Part shown: positions 53,396 to 64,000 of the stretch, one piece after another
Layout: each line of letters opens with the position of its first letter
Numbering within the stretch: position 1 is the first letter of the stretch
From: Protopterus annectens
Lineage: Eukaryota; Chordata; Ceratodontiformes; Protopteridae
NCBI RefSeq assembly: GCF_019279795.1
Contig: NC_056732.1
Coordinates: forward strand, 176,266,325 to 176,330,324
Reading direction: 5' to 3'
DNA length: 64,000 bases
Position numbers and translations under genes: made by a program
The notes under the pieces: model-generated
What the model was told of the DNA's origin: nothing
Database searches by the model: none
What the model saw: the letters and a program-made list of their open reading frames with translations, nothing else

Positions 53396-54130
53396 CAATG
53401 TTATTCTAAAGTATACACTCAAGACCTTAAGAGAGGTTATCAAGTAATATGTAGCCCTGTCTGCAAGGTTTGTTAAATTGTATCCCAAACCAATCATCTA
53501 ACTGGAGTTTAAAACTATTTAAGTTCAGTGCTTGCCTTAATCTCAAAGGAAGCTGTTCCAGATGCAACTCTTGCAGTAAATAATTTGCATGTTTTCAGTA
53601 TGAAATGATAATGAATTACTTATTTTGATAGCAAAGTGCCTCATAAAGGTAGTGCTTAGTGTGACTGCAAGAAGACCATCTTTCAAACATGTATACATCA
53701 TAATCAAATCACTCTTCAGAATGTACACCCAGGGTTTCTATGCATTGTGGTTAATTTATAATATATAAATTTCTGATGTTTTTACTGAAATATTTCTATA
53801 CTCTTTCCAACTTTCTGATGCATGCCACATTATAAATACGAAAAATGTCATAGTATTCTAAGTGAGAACATAGCACTTGGTAGAATGGAATCATAGCTGT
53901 AGAGATCAACTTAACCTCTAATAGTATAAAAGCACCTTCTAGTGGTTAAGATTAAATTAGCCTCAAAGATGAGCTTATCATCAACTGTAACTCTCAACTC
54001 CTTTTTTAACCAAGTTGGTACATCTCAATACATTTTTATTAACAAAGTATGGATATGCCATGCTCCTGACATCAAACATATATAATATAGAAGATTATGA
54101 CTGAGTTTCTAATCATAACCAGCTTAGTTT
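53396..54130 (-). pseudogene. Old CR1-like relic, duplicate of 47251-47990
   Basis: Near-identical to the copy in duplication 1 (LRVTVDDKLIFEAN, then NSFPLRLRQALNLNSF-type text, here with a changed base giving AASFEIKAS in one frame). Same stops. Confidence 0.65.
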
Positions 54131-54202
54131 GTGTTAAGAGACATGGATGTCAAGAATCCATATTAAGAACACATAATAAAAAGTTATAATTTTGATTCTT
54201 GA

Positions 54203-54565
54203 TTCTTGGTTGGGGTTAGCATAATGATTAAGGAGTTTACCTTACAGAAACAAGGTACAGGGTTTAATTTTATTCTTGGTTGAAAGCATAATAGCTAAGG
54301 TGTTTAGTTTATAGACACAAGGTCCAAGGTTTGATTCTCAGGGGGTGGAGGATTTACTATAATTGTTTAAGCCCTTACCTCACAGATACAAGGTACAGGG
54401 TTTTTGGTGATTGGGAGATGGCATAATGGTTAAAACTTTTACTTCTCAGTCACAAGTCACATGGTTTGATTCTCACTTTTGAAAGGAAAATTGGCTAGGC
54501 TTCAAATGCTCGCAACGGCAGCTAGCCTAGAGCTTACCTATGAACCTGTGATCAGTGACCCAATC
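54203..54565 (+). mobile_element. Four-headed tRNA-like SINE with CR1 tail, duplicate
   Basis: Copy of 48063-48425 in the second duplication, with a few substitutions such as AGGTCCAAGGTTTGATTCTC in head 2. The tail GCCTAGAGCTTACCTATGAA is retained. Confidence 0.7.
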
Positions 54566-54647
54566 CTAATTCTTTTTTATTATGCATAATTCTTTGTAGT
54601 GGAAGCAGCTTTATAAGCTCCATGTGCTACTCACTACAGGAAATGAA

Positions 54648-54663
54648 AGAAAGAGAGAAAGAG

Positions 54664-54722
<59 letters not shown>

Positions 54723-54726
54723 AAAA
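54648..54726. repeat. (GAAA)n microsatellite, copy 2
   Basis: Counterpart of 48508-48592, slightly shorter, as expected between alleles or duplicate copies. Confidence 0.95.
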
Positions 54727-54924
54727 GTGTAAGAGCATGAAGGGTTTTACTAGCTATGAAAGCTGGTAAAGCACTTAGTACTGTCAAATGTGTTTAGGAA
54801 ATCACAAATTGAGATGTCACCTGTATCCTTTATAGACAGGGGCAGCTTGCAGATGACCTAAGACACAGGCATATACCAAAGGCCATTCTAGTACTTGGGC
54901 ACTGATAAAAGGGAAAACTGGGAC

Positions 54925-54996
54925 ATGAATGGCTAGGTTTAAAAGGCTCTAGGGCCACTAGCTAGTATCCCTCTATAATCATATGATCCTACAAAA
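54925..54996 (+). mobile_element. Isolated CR1-type 3' tail, duplicate
   Basis: Copy of 48785-48855 (ATGGCTAGGTTTAAAAGGCT ... ATCATATGATCC). Confidence 0.55.
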
Positions 54997-55212
54997 CAGA
55001 CAGCAGCTTATCTCTCAACTTCCTTGCTTAAGAATTCTCGACAAATCCAAAATTAATGGAAGGACAAAGGATCAGATTCAAGGACATTCTTGTTAAATAT
55101 TGTTCTGATTGTTTTAAAAAGTTAATAGAACAGGCTTTGCATCAACTTGAATTTTCTGAACAATAAGAATTATGAAACTCTAATGTCTGGCGTTATTAAC
55201 TAACTGTAATCC

Positions 55213-55599
55213 TTAGTGATTTACCAGAAAATCTAAAATTTTATAAGGGTAAAGAAACCATATGAGGTAAAATAAGGAATGTTCCACCAAATCATGGACA
55301 GTTGACAGGTATGAACAGTAGACAGAAATGAGGTGTCCCTGTGTTGAACTAATGCCTTTGAAGTCTTTTAGATACTTCATTCTAACACACTTTCTGTTTG
55401 TAAGTGTGGCAGAGTGACGTTTTAACAGCTTTTTTAAAAGATGTTTTACTTTATGTTGCTGTTTATTGATGGCTGGTACTGTCTTAGCCCTTGGCATTAG
55501 ACCTGATCTTAACAGCAATAGGGTATCCAACTCATTCAGGCCTATAACACTTTTTTTGCATCCTTCACTAATTAAGCAATTAACATTTAAAGAGATCAC
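55213..55599 (-). CDS. Hypothetical 128-residue ORF, copy 2
   Basis: Same as 49078-49464 with a few replacements (for example CKKSVIG for CKKGVIG and QQHKVKH for QQQKVKH). Open over the full length. If the two copies are alleles or an assembly duplicate, its conservation means little. Confidence 0.3.
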   Translation of the reverse strand: MISLNVNCLISEGCKKSVIGLNELDTLLLLRSGLMPRAKTVPAINKQQHKVKHLLKKLLKRHSATLTNRKCVRMKYLKDFKGISSTQGHLISVYCSYLSTVHDLVEHSLFYLIWFLYPYKILDFLVNH

Positions 55600-57732
55600 A
55601 ATTAAAACTCTTGTAGAACAATTCTAATATTTAAAAGTAACAGAACAACCTGTGAACCTTATTCATACTTATACTACCATAAAAGGTAATAATAGATTAA
55701 TAAAGCTAACAAAAACTAATAAAAAATAATTTTTTTTAATAAAACCATCAGAAATTGATAGGAAGTTTTTATCTGCGCAAAGGTCTAGATTTTAATATGG
55801 GCTGCATGGGAACTTTATAATTCAAACCTCTTCCTTTATTTGCTCCCATCCTAATAATCCACCTAGTCTTTCTTTCTTCGGTTTTATTAATAATGTGCCC
55901 TAGCCTTTCCCCATTCTCTACCTTATCGATTACTAAAAACTTAAAATAGTGCTTATTGTTTTAATTCATAACGTTTCACTAATCCATTAGTGGATATTTG
56001 TCTTGCTATATTATGCTGATGTTCCCTTATTCAGACCTTCAACCTCCGATTGGTTTTACCTATATAGAAGGACTGACACTCTACACAGTGTGCTAGATAA
56101 ATTAAATACATAGTGTTGCAATCAGCATCCACTTTAAAAACAAACTTCCTATTCATATCTGGGTGTAAAAACTGTCCAGTATAATCAATGCTATTACAGA
56201 AATGACATTTCTGGCATGGTTTGTTAGTCCCTTCGGTCTTAGCCTTACGTTCTCCTATTTTAGGATAAGATAAAATCATTTTCAATGATTTCATGTTTTT
56301 AAAGTAAATCTAGGTCATAATCCCGCTATTTCTTTAATCTTTTCTTCATCTGTTAAAATGGGCCAAATTTTTTTATATATGTCTAGAGCTTGGTTGACAT
56401 TACTGGGATAATAAACTGGCATTCTTGCTAGGTTATTCTTTGCCTTCACCCTAGTACTTGTCATATCATTGTCCAAAAAATAAGGTCTGGCTTTTGTTTT
56501 TCTCATCTTTTTAACCTGTGTGGCCCCCACATTTTGAGGTTCATATCCTCTGTCTGCAAATTTATTTGATAGATCATTAAATTCCTACTCGAAATTGGTA
56601 TCATTTGCACACAGTCTCGAACTTCTCATCCCCTGCCCCTTAATGGTGTTATTGAATATATGGCTGGAATGCATACTTGTTCTGTGTAATGTTTTCTTTC
56701 TATAGCATTTCTTTCTATGAACTTTGGTAATGATACTCTTTTCTTTCACAATACTAACATCCAAAAAATGAATTTCCTGGTGAGAAAATTCCATCATAAA
56801 TTTCAGAAAGGAAGTACTTTTATTAATATATTGACAGAATGTGTTAAGCTCTACCAAACTACTCCCATAACAGAAACAAATTATCAACAAATATATAGAG
56901 CAATATATCTGGAAAAATGGCCTTTTACTATATATTCTGCATCCCATGTTGCCATTACCAGGTTGGCGTAGCTATTGACACATGATGTGCCCATAGCCAT
57001 GCCATCCTTTTGTAAATATATCTCATGTTCAAACAAGAATACATTATTCTTTAATAGTGTCTCCATGAGTAAACATAACATGTCTACCATTTTACTACTA
57101 TGAGCACTCTGTTCAACTAAATAGCTTTGTAGCATAGATATGCCTATCTCATTTGGCATGTTCGTAAATAATAATTGGAGATCTAGAGTGACAAGTATAA
57201 TATCAGCATTCTGTGCTCTATTTTGAAAGAGATGGTACAAATCTTTCAATAAGTACTTAACATCTTTCAAACAATGGGATTTTTAACTAACAGTGGTCTA
57301 GATATCTTTTCCAGATATATAGACATTGATTCTGTACACCAATTTCTCCTGAGACTATGGGTCTCATAGGGGGATGAATAGGATCTTTGTGTGTTTTAGG
57401 TATTCCCTGTATCATGGGAATCATTGGATCCTTTATCAAAAAAGATATATATAAATTATAGTCCAACACTTGCGATATTAAATATTCATACAGCATACTA
57501 TGAACTCTATTAATCATTTTATCCACCATGTTTATATCAACTTTCACATAAACCTCCTTCTTAGCTAACATTTGTTTCATACTTAATAACTATTGTTGTG
57601 CATTCATAATTACAATCAGATCCCCTTTGTGTGGGGCGTATCACTATTGTATTATCATTCTGTAAATCACATAGTGCTTTATGCTCATCTTTAGTTAGAT
57701 TCCCAAAAACCTTTCCATTGCCCTTTTTCCAG
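55600..57732 (-). mobile_element. Penelope-like element, copy 2
   Basis: Duplicate of 49480-51596. GIY-YIG at 56294-56031 (LIYLAHCVECQSFYIGKTNR with the intact Arg), connector at 56530-56315, RT at 57580-56585 with YVKVDINMVDKMINRVHSML, IPKTHKDPIHPPMRPIVSG, VTLDLQLLFTNMPNE and KDGMAMGTSCVNSYANL. This copy has fewer frame breaks in the RT entry than copy 1, and the THKD form is closer to the family consensus. The VDN region is still broken. Confidence 0.8.
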
Positions 57733-58287
57733 ATATATTGCTCTATATTGAAGATTTGTTGATGATTTGTTTCTGATAGGGGAAGGTAGTTTGGTAGAGC
57801 TTAACACATTCTATGAATATATTAATAAAAGTACTTCCTTTCTGAAATTTACGATGGAATTTTCTCACCAGGAAATTAATTTTTTTTGGATGTTAGTATT
57901 GTGAAAGACAGAGAAAAGGGTGTCATTACCAAAGTTCATAGAAAGAAATGCTATAGAAACAATTTATTACACATAACAAGTATGCATCCTGGCCATGTAT
58001 TCAATAAAATCATTAAGGGGCAGAGGATGAAAATTTTGTGCAGATGATACCAATTTTGAGCAGGAACTGAATGATCTATCAAATAAATTTGTAGACAGAG
58101 GATATGAACCTCAAAATGTGGGGGCCACTTTAAAACAGGTTAAAAAGATGAGAAAAATAGAAGCTAGATCTTATTTTTCGGATAATGACATGACAAGTAC
58201 TAGGGTGAAAGCAAAGAATAACCTAGTAAGAATGCTGGTTTATTATTCCAATAATGTCAACCAAGCTCTAGCTTTACTTTTAAAAAC
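57733..58287 (+). pseudogene. Inverted Penelope-like copy: RT active site to connector
   Basis: Plus strand, head-to-head with the minus copy at 57732/57733. It reads FVDDLFLI-type text near 57755-57780, a SLVEL block, FSHQEINF, then CADDTNFEQELNDLSNKFVD, RGYEPQNVGAT, a KKMRKIEARSYFSDNDMTST stretch and VNQAL. It has frame changes near 57890 and 58030. It begins in mid-RT, so this partner is 5' truncated. It shares the same source as the minus copy but differs at many bases. Confidence 0.75.
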
Positions 58288-58815
58288 ATGAAATCACTGA
58301 AAAGGATTTTATGTTATTCTAAAATAGGAGAATGTAAGGCTAAGACTGAAGGGACTAACAAACAATGTCAGAAATGTCATTTCTGTAATAGCATTGATGA
58401 TACTGGACAGTTTTTACACCCAGATATGAAAAGGAAGTTTGTTTTTAAAGGAAATGCTGATTGTAACACTATACATTTAATTTATCTAGCACACTGTGTA
58501 GAGTGTCAGTCCTTCTATAGAGGTAAAACCAATCGGAGGTTGATGGATTGAATAAGGAAACATCAGTATAATATAATAAGACAAATACCCACTAATGCAC
58601 TAGCGAAACATGTTATGAATTATAAAAATAAGCACTGTTTTACATTTTTAGTAATTGATAAGGTAGAGGATGGGGAAAGGCTAGGGGACATTATTAATAA
58701 AACTGAAAAAAGACAGACTAGGGGGATTATTAGGATGGGGGCAAACAAAAGAAGAAGGTTGAATGATAAAGTCCCCATGCAGCCCCTATTAAAATCTAGA
58801 CCTTTGCACAGATAA
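58288..58815 (+). pseudogene. Inverted Penelope-like copy: GIY-YIG domain and complete C-terminus
   Basis: 58288-58551: QCQKCHFCNSIDDTGQFLHP, HLIYLAHCVECQSFYRGKTN (the YIGKT motif is YRGKT here) and RRLMD, then a stop. The frame continues as IRKHQYNIIRQIPTNALAKH, HCFTFLVIDKVEDGERLGDI, TEKRQTRGIIRMGANKRRRL and ends at 58813-58815. It gives the C-terminal end of the protein that is frameshifted in the minus copies: arginine-containing helix, E-x-x-x-I segment, short basic tail. Confidence 0.8.
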
Positions 58816-58924
58816 AAACTTCCATTCAATTTCTGATGGTTTTATTAAAAGAATTGTATTAATTTTTTATTGGTGTTTGTTAGCTTTATTAATTTATTAT
58901 TACCTTTTAAGGTAATATAAATAT
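58816..58924 (+). mobile_element. Inverted Penelope-like copy: 3' region, left of the solo LTR
   Basis: AT-rich 3' region matching the reverse complement of 55660-55760 (AATTTCTGATGGTTTTATTA, TTATTACCTTTTA). Interrupted at 58925 by an LTR and resumed at 60225. Confidence 0.7.
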
Positions 58925-60224
58925 TGTGAAGATAGGTAAAGGCTGCCAGCCTAGCCAGATAGAATTATGTAGATAATTCTGTCATTTGTAAATATTAACA
59001 TAGGCCACAGGTTTGTTCTCTTAAAAGTGAAAAGACTGCACTGGATATTGAACTGCAAAAATGTAACAACAGTGAAGTCTGCTGTAAGAAAGCTAACTCA
59101 AGTATTTTATGACTATTTTTGATGTCAAAACTGGGAGCCAGTATGTCTAGAGGGAAGCATCCTGCCTATTGTTTTAAGACCAGAGAGTTAATGGCTAGAA
59201 TTTGCATGTATAAATGTCCTTTATTGCTCTTGTTTCTGACCAGGTGTAAAGAATGTAAATGTAGTTTATGTTAGCCTGGGAACACCAGAAAAGTGTGAAG
59301 AATGATGTCATGTGAAACAGCTCTGTGTTATCAATTTAAAAAGAGAATCAGAGAGCTCTGAGCATTTTGTCTTGAGAACATCCAACATCACCAGCACTGC
59401 TTTGTTCTATGTGTAAGTTATTTAGAATTGTGTTTTCTCTTAGAAATAGCTAGGAATTAGGAAGATTAGACTAAGTGTTTTTCTGTGATGTCAGAACTTT
59501 TCTACCTTATTATTTTAAATATTTCTCTGTGATCTCTGAACTCTTGACTAGCACTGTGTAGTAAGAAGTATTGTCTTGTGTTTTTATTATTATTAAATAT
59601 TTTTAAACCTTTCATCTGTGGCTGTTTTATGTAGAATTCATTTAAGCTCTAGCATACATTGCATGTATATAGTGATACTGTACCAAGTCATTCTAATAAG
59701 CTTTGACTGTTCAGTTACACTTACCATTTGGATAATAATATTGCACAGTAATAATTGGACACCCTTTTAAGGGCCTTTGAGTAGCTGGTAAATATTAGTG
59801 GGTGGTGGCATCTGGTATTACCTTTTAGACTGGGCAGAAAAGGGGCACAGCTGGAGAACATGTGCCAGGCTTCCCCAGGAGTGTCTGTGTGGTTGTGTAT
59901 AACTCTTATCTCAAAGTGTCTGTGCCAGCTACTTGAGCAGGGACACGAAGCACTGGTTGGACAAAGAGGGTGCTGGAGGTTTTAGCTTGCCCACTAGGCT
60001 GAGATCTTGACCCTATAACTGTGCCAGTGGGGACTCTTATTGGGGACCTGGAGAGAAAGGCAGAGACCAGCCCCAGACTGACTGTGATCTCTGTGTGCTC
60101 TTAAGGGAAATTGTACTTTACTGTGAGTGTATTTATTATCCTTTCCTTATATGGATGCCACTTACTGATGTTAGTGTTGAGGATTGAGGCTCCTTGATTG
60201 CAGGGCCAGTGCACAGGCGTCACA
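58925..60224 (+). mobile_element. Solo LTR of an endogenous retrovirus or LTR element, 1.3 kb
   Basis: Begins TGTGAAGATAGG and ends GGCGTCACA, so it has TG...CA ends with a short TGTG/CACA inverted repeat. The flanks AATAT (58920-58924) and AGTAT (60225-60229) look like a 5-bp target duplication with one change. Penelope sequence continues exactly on both sides. A TATA-like TATCAATTTAAAAAG (59329) is followed about 30 bp on by GAGCATTTTGTCTTGAG, as at an R-region start; AT-rich text near 59580-59600 could serve for polyadenylation. No internal coding region remains. Orientation is inferred from these signals. Confidence 0.65.
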
Positions 60225-60335
60225 AGTATATATAAGGTTCACAGGTTGTTCTGTTATTTTTAAATATTAAAATTGTTCTACAAGAGAATTCATTGTGATC
60301 TCTTTAAATGTTAATTGCTTAATTAATGAAGGATG
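60225..60335 (+). mobile_element. Inverted Penelope-like copy: 3' region, right of the solo LTR
   Basis: AGGTTCACAGGTTGTTCTGT, TTGTTCTACAAGAG, GTGATCTCTTTAAATGTTAA and TTGCTTAATTAATGAAGGAT match the reverse complement of 55565-55680. Similarity stops at about 60335. Confidence 0.75.
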
Positions 60336-60764
60336 TATTTAAATGGTAGGCTAAGTCAGAATGTGTAATATCTGATGAAGCAGTCTGTTGAACAGTGAAT
60401 GCTCTTACATCTTTAATAAAGCTCACCTTTGGGTATAGTCATTGCATTATTTTGCTTAGTTTATGTGTCTTACATTTGTTTGGCTATAAGCAGAATATTA
60501 GCCTGGGTCATTTTAACTATTTTCTGTGGAGTAACCTTTTTGCAAACTTTCAGTTAAGACCCATAGCTCACATGGTGTCCAAATCTTTTATGAGTCTAGC
60601 GTTTTTAAATAAGTGACTTACCAGTTAATATCAGCAGCATTAGAAAAGGCAAGGAGTTATTAACAAAATAACACTAAGATAATTAATCTAGGATTTCCTG
60701 CAGTGAGTAATTAATCACTATTTGCTATTTTTTTTGTTGGTTCCCACCGGACTTCATGTATGTA
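60336..60764. other. No recognisable feature
   Basis: AT-rich; the plus open frame at 60395-60616 has no motif. Confidence 0.5.
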
Positions 60765-61185
60765 TTATAATTAAATCACTCTTCACAAGCTTGTAATACA
60801 CAGAATGTAGACCCAGAGTTAAATTGCATTGTGGTTAATGTACAATATATAAATGCCTGATGTTTTTACTAAAATATCTCTATATTCTTTCCAACTTTCT
60901 GATGCACACCACATTATAAATATGAAAAATAGCATAGTATTCTAAGTGAGGACATAGCACTTGGCATAATGGAATCATAACCGATCAATATACCTCTAAT
61001 GGTATAAAATCATTTTCTGGTGGTTAAGATTACATTAGTCTCAAAGATGATCTTATCATCAACAGTAACTCTCAACTCCTTAACCAAGTTGATACATCTC
61101 AATAAATTTTTATTAACAAAGTATGGATATGCCATGCTCCTGACACCAAAAGTACATAATATATAAGATTATGATTGCATTTCTG
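60765..61185 (-). pseudogene. Old CR1-like relic, third copy
   Basis: Collinear with 47555-47980 and 53700-54110 but clearly more diverged (about 85-90% by eye, with indels). It includes the minus-strand GTTGAGAGTTACTGTTGATG block (LRVTVDDK). Its presence outside the 5.9-kb duplication shows that this is a true dispersed family. Confidence 0.6.
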
Positions 61186-61189
61186 GCCC

Positions 61190-61590
61190 AGCACCCAGTA
61201 CCCAATGTGCACCCTGGGTTTACCAGCTACTCTCCAACCCAACAACCATGGACTTATTCCATATTTTATTGGGGCCAGTCATGGATTCTGAGGATGTCCT
61301 AGGGGCTCAGCTCATGTGTGCTTTTGACCAGGAGGATGTTTGTTTCTGATCTACCCACTCCATTTCCCCATTCCCTATTGCTTGTTGATTATGGACAAGG
61401 AGAACTCTCCTCTTTGGGCCACACCTCCCCTTAGGGAGCATATCACCAAGTGCCCTTCCACTTGGGATGGGCATGCCCATCCCTTCCCTGTCACTTCGTC
61501 AGTTGCCCAAGCAGCTAATCGAACCTAGTTCGCCTGGGCAGTGGTCAGGGCTTTATTCCTCTACACTACTGGCGCAGCTACTGTTTGCCA
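61190..61590 (-). mobile_element. tRNA-derived SINE (unidentified family)
   Basis: The minus strand opens with a tRNA-like head at 61510-61580: GCGCCAGTAGTGTAGAGGAA (box A) and CTAGGTTCGATTAGCTGC (box B), spaced as in Pol III promoters. A GC-richer body of about 320 bp follows (GGGATGGGCATGCCCATCCC palindrome at 61465-61484) down to about 61190. No tail shared with a LINE in this window was found. Confidence 0.5.
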
Positions 61591-62394
61591 CTTATTATTC
61601 ATGTTTTCATGTCTATTTTCATATTTTCCACAATTAAGAAACCTAGATAATATTGAGGAGTATGGTGTGAAATACTAAGATGGAAGACAGGAAAATCCAT
61701 TGTCAGTGTCCACTTATATCACATGGTACTGGAAATATTGCTAACTGTTAGCAATTATAAAAATAAGCAATATTTTCATATGTATTTAATACTTAATTAA
61801 CCAAGTGACTTACAAACTATTGCACGGTATCTGGAGAAACCTTAGATGTTGTTGAAAAAAACTGCCATTGATATTTGCACTATAAGTTGAACATCGTGAG
61901 AGATATTATTGTTATTTATATTGCTAATCGTACAATTAAGCATAAGTTTCATATTTTTGTAAATATCTCAGTAAACAAGTACTTGGAGAGGAATTTTTTG
62001 CTATCACGTGAAAGCTTATGTCTGGTTCACAAAATCTTTCTAACGATATATGCCTAGGTTGTACAGTTTTGAAGATGTGACAGTTTGTGAAAGTTTAACA
62101 AACAATATAATGATGGGTTTGTGTGCATTATAATATACTATAATGTTTATGAAATGACTATGGATATACTGGTTAATATTACTGTAAAGAATACTTACTG
62201 ATAGCTTAAATTACTTTTTTGACCTAATTACAGGAAGAAAATCTCATGACACCCTGTCTGCAAACACCATTCAATGTGGTACAACAAAACTTTCTCCAGA
62301 GGATTTCCTTAAAAGATTTAGCAATCTCCCATCAAGCATCATCATCCTACTGATCATGCGTTGCCCACCCCACCATCATTCATCCCCCTCTTCC
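61591..62394. other. No recognisable feature
   Basis: AT-rich DNA; probably includes diverged upstream linker of the LINE relic that follows from about 62260, but no block is readable. Confidence 0.4.
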
Positions 62395-63981
62395 ACTTCA
62401 AATACATAAGTCCCAAATAAGTCTCTTTTCTACTTGAAACTGTTTCCACTGACAACACTCCTGGATCTGACAACATAAACCCCTAGTTCACTTATCACTG
62501 CAGAGAGCATATATGTCTTCCTCTCACCCACATATATAATATATGTCTCACACAAAACATCATGCCGCAGATTTGGAAAACTGACCAAATTAAACCCCTC
62601 CCAAAACAAACTAACCAAAAAGATACCTCACACTTCTGTCCAATATCCATCCTCCCAGTTCTGGGCAAACTTTTTGAAAAGATAGTTTATACCCAACTTT
62701 TCTTCTTCATCCAGCAGTACCACCTACTCTCCTCTAAACAACATGGATTCTGGCCTGCACAAAGCACTATGACAACACTTTGATCCCTAAGTGATAACAT
62801 CCTGCTAAACTTGGATAGTGGCCTCCTTACAGGTGCCCTATTTATACACATAACAAAGGCATTTATTCTCATTGACCGCTATCTTCATCAAAACAAATGA
62901 ATTGAAATTGGTATCAGTCCAGACACCACTCCCTGGTTTAAAAACATCCTCACTGGCAGACACTTCAGACTTAAAATAGGAACCTCTCAATCAGAATCCA
63001 GCTATTACCAAAGGTGTACCACAAGTATCCATTCTTGCCCCCTCCTCTTCTCCATATTCATTAACAAACGTCCTTGTGATGTCCCCCACCTCCCACTTAT
63101 CCTCTATGCTGATGACATGGTCATTTATCATTCAGATTCAGGTCACTCTCACACCAACATTCAATGCTAAGTCCAGTCAGACTTATATGAGCTCCAGCAA
63201 TGGCTTATAAACTATAAACTACTTCTCATTCTCACCATGACCAAAACAATGCTTTTCGGGATTCCACAGAAAATTCACCAAGCACCTGACTCTTTAACTA
63301 TCTTAGACCTACACTACCATGCCATAGAGACAACCTCCACTTTCAAATACCTAGGATAATGGCTTGATCAATCACTAAACTTCCATTTCAGCAGACAAAA
63401 TGAGAGCAAAAATAAACGCTCTCCTCTTCTGGACCAAAAAGATCTCCCCTTTTCTATCCCAACCAGTCACAGCAGCCACAGGCAAATGAGTTATCCTTTC
63501 TCAACTTGGTATGGGCTTCCAATTCTTGTTTCTGCCTGCAAGAAAAACATTATAACACTTTGGACTTTCTCTAACATAATCTGCCAATTCATTACAAACT
63601 CACCTTTCTGTGAGCATTACTGTATTAACCTAGAAAAAGCTAAACGGATAGTCATAAAACAAAGATCTAAACTACTTTTAGGATCTTAACTCTACATATT
63701 ATTCCAGCTGTACACATTTACTCCCTTTGCAGGCAGACTTCACGAATAAACCTCCTCAAACAACCTGAGATACTGCTCACAAGCTATTCCAACTCTCATT
63801 ACCCCCAGAACCAAACTCCACAGCACTCCACATGCGTTCTCCTCTCAGGCACCTCCTCTTTGGCTAGTTCCCCCATTGCAATTAAGGAAATCAACACTTA
63901 TTCCAAATTCAGAATGCAGCTCAAAAAGAACTTCTTCATCCAAGCCAAACACTCTTGCTTCAACACGGGACATAATACCTA
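62395..63981 (+). pseudogene. L2/Rex1-like LINE ORF2 relic, RT to C-terminus
   Basis: On the plus strand: NIMPQIWKTDQIKPLPK (62551 on), SHFCPISILPVLGKLFEKIV (R changed to C in NYRPIS), a HGFWPAQSTMTTL block (62750), then LNLDSGLLTGALF and ITKAFILIDR (DLSKAFD block decayed), SILAPLLFSIFIN-type text, and LILYADDMVIYHSDS near 63090-63135 with an intact ADD. Then LQQWLINYKLLLILTMTKTM, TFKYLG and, at the end, KEINTYSKFRMQLKKNFF with a stop near 63981. About eight stops or frame changes. It belongs to the same broad family as 28822-31908 and 16810-17480. The 3' UTR would lie beyond the window. Confidence 0.75.
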
Positions 63982-64000
63982 ATCTGTCTCTTTTCCAAGT

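Larger units (their letters stand above)
51952..57860. repeat. 5.9-kb direct duplication, copy 2
   Basis: Second copy of 45776-51727. Its left edge, CCACTCATGATATAGCAGTC, corresponds to 45777 on; about 36 bp near 45807-45842 are missing here. Differences from copy 1 are scattered single bases and small indels, as between alleles. Unlike copy 1 it runs on through the full inverted Penelope copy. Confidence 0.85.

Noticed and set aside
61340..61528. 62-residue plus-strand open frame with Pro-rich end
   Set aside because: It overlaps the body and head of a tRNA-derived SINE on the other strand.

Overview
This window looks like non-coding, transposon-packed DNA of a non-mammalian vertebrate with a large, AT-rich genome. 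The pointers are CR1 LINEs ending in ctatga-type 3' repeats and carrying an SGNH-esterase ORF1, HE1/V-SINE-like tRNA SINEs, Ty3/Gypsy (Mag-like) relics, a Penelope-like element with a GIY-YIG endonuclease, and long simple repeats. A lungfish, or another large-genome fish or amphibian, is my best guess, but the sequence alone does not fix the species. I recognise no host exon, tRNA, rRNA or CRISPR array. Nearly every credible coding stretch is a retroelement fragment, and most carry stops or frameshifts.

Layout. 0-5.7 kb: a weak CR1-like reverse transcriptase (RT) relic and scattered old repeats. 5.7-10.9 kb: a direct tandem duplication of about 2.6 kb whose minus strand holds a 42-bp minisatellite open as a 14-residue repeat. 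Next to it on the minus strand is a compact LTR (11339-11524) with an adjoining primer-binding-like site. 11.5-14.2 kb: an L1/Tx1-like 3' relic inserted in a degenerate Gypsy pol. 14.2-19.9 kb: a (TG)n tract, an L2-like LINE 3' end and two V-SINEs.

19.9-38.5 kb is the centrepiece, a deep nest on the minus strand. A Mag-like Gypsy element (gag near 38.2 kb, RT near 32.5 kb, RNase H-integrase near 28.4 kb and 27.75 kb) has been split by a long CR1 (CR1-B), a 3.1-kb L2/Rex1-like LINE, a V-SINE and another CR1 (CR1-C). CR1-C is itself split by a nearly full-length CR1 (CR1-A, 20153-26215). CR1-A has an open ORF1, an open endonuclease ORF, a broken RT and a 5' UTR built of two tandem monomers of about 0.65 kb. 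A 0.73-kb terminal-inverted-repeat DNA element sits in the upstream monomer, and that element contains a LINE 3' fragment.

38.5-45 kb: a V-SINE with a perfect 17-bp target duplication, large TA/CA and CT microsatellites and a 5'-truncated CR1. 45.8-57.9 kb: a near-identical direct duplication of about 5.9 kb. Each copy holds CR1 RT, an older CR1-like relic, a SINE made of four tRNA-like heads plus a CR1 tail, a (GAAA)n tract and a Penelope-like element. The copies are joined by about 220 bp of low-quality-looking sequence, so the duplication may be an assembly artefact. 57.7-60.3 kb: an inverted Penelope copy interrupted by a 1.3-kb solo LTR. 60.8-64 kb: another CR1-like relic, a tRNA-derived SINE and an L2/Rex1-like RT relic on the plus strand running to the window end.

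Functionally, three LINE-SINE pairings can be read from shared 3' tails: CR1 with the four-headed tRNA SINE, the L2-like LINE with a tRNA-core SINE, and (by known family precedent) an L2-type LINE with the V-SINEs. Coordinates of element ends come from eye alignment and are usually good to about 5-20 bp.
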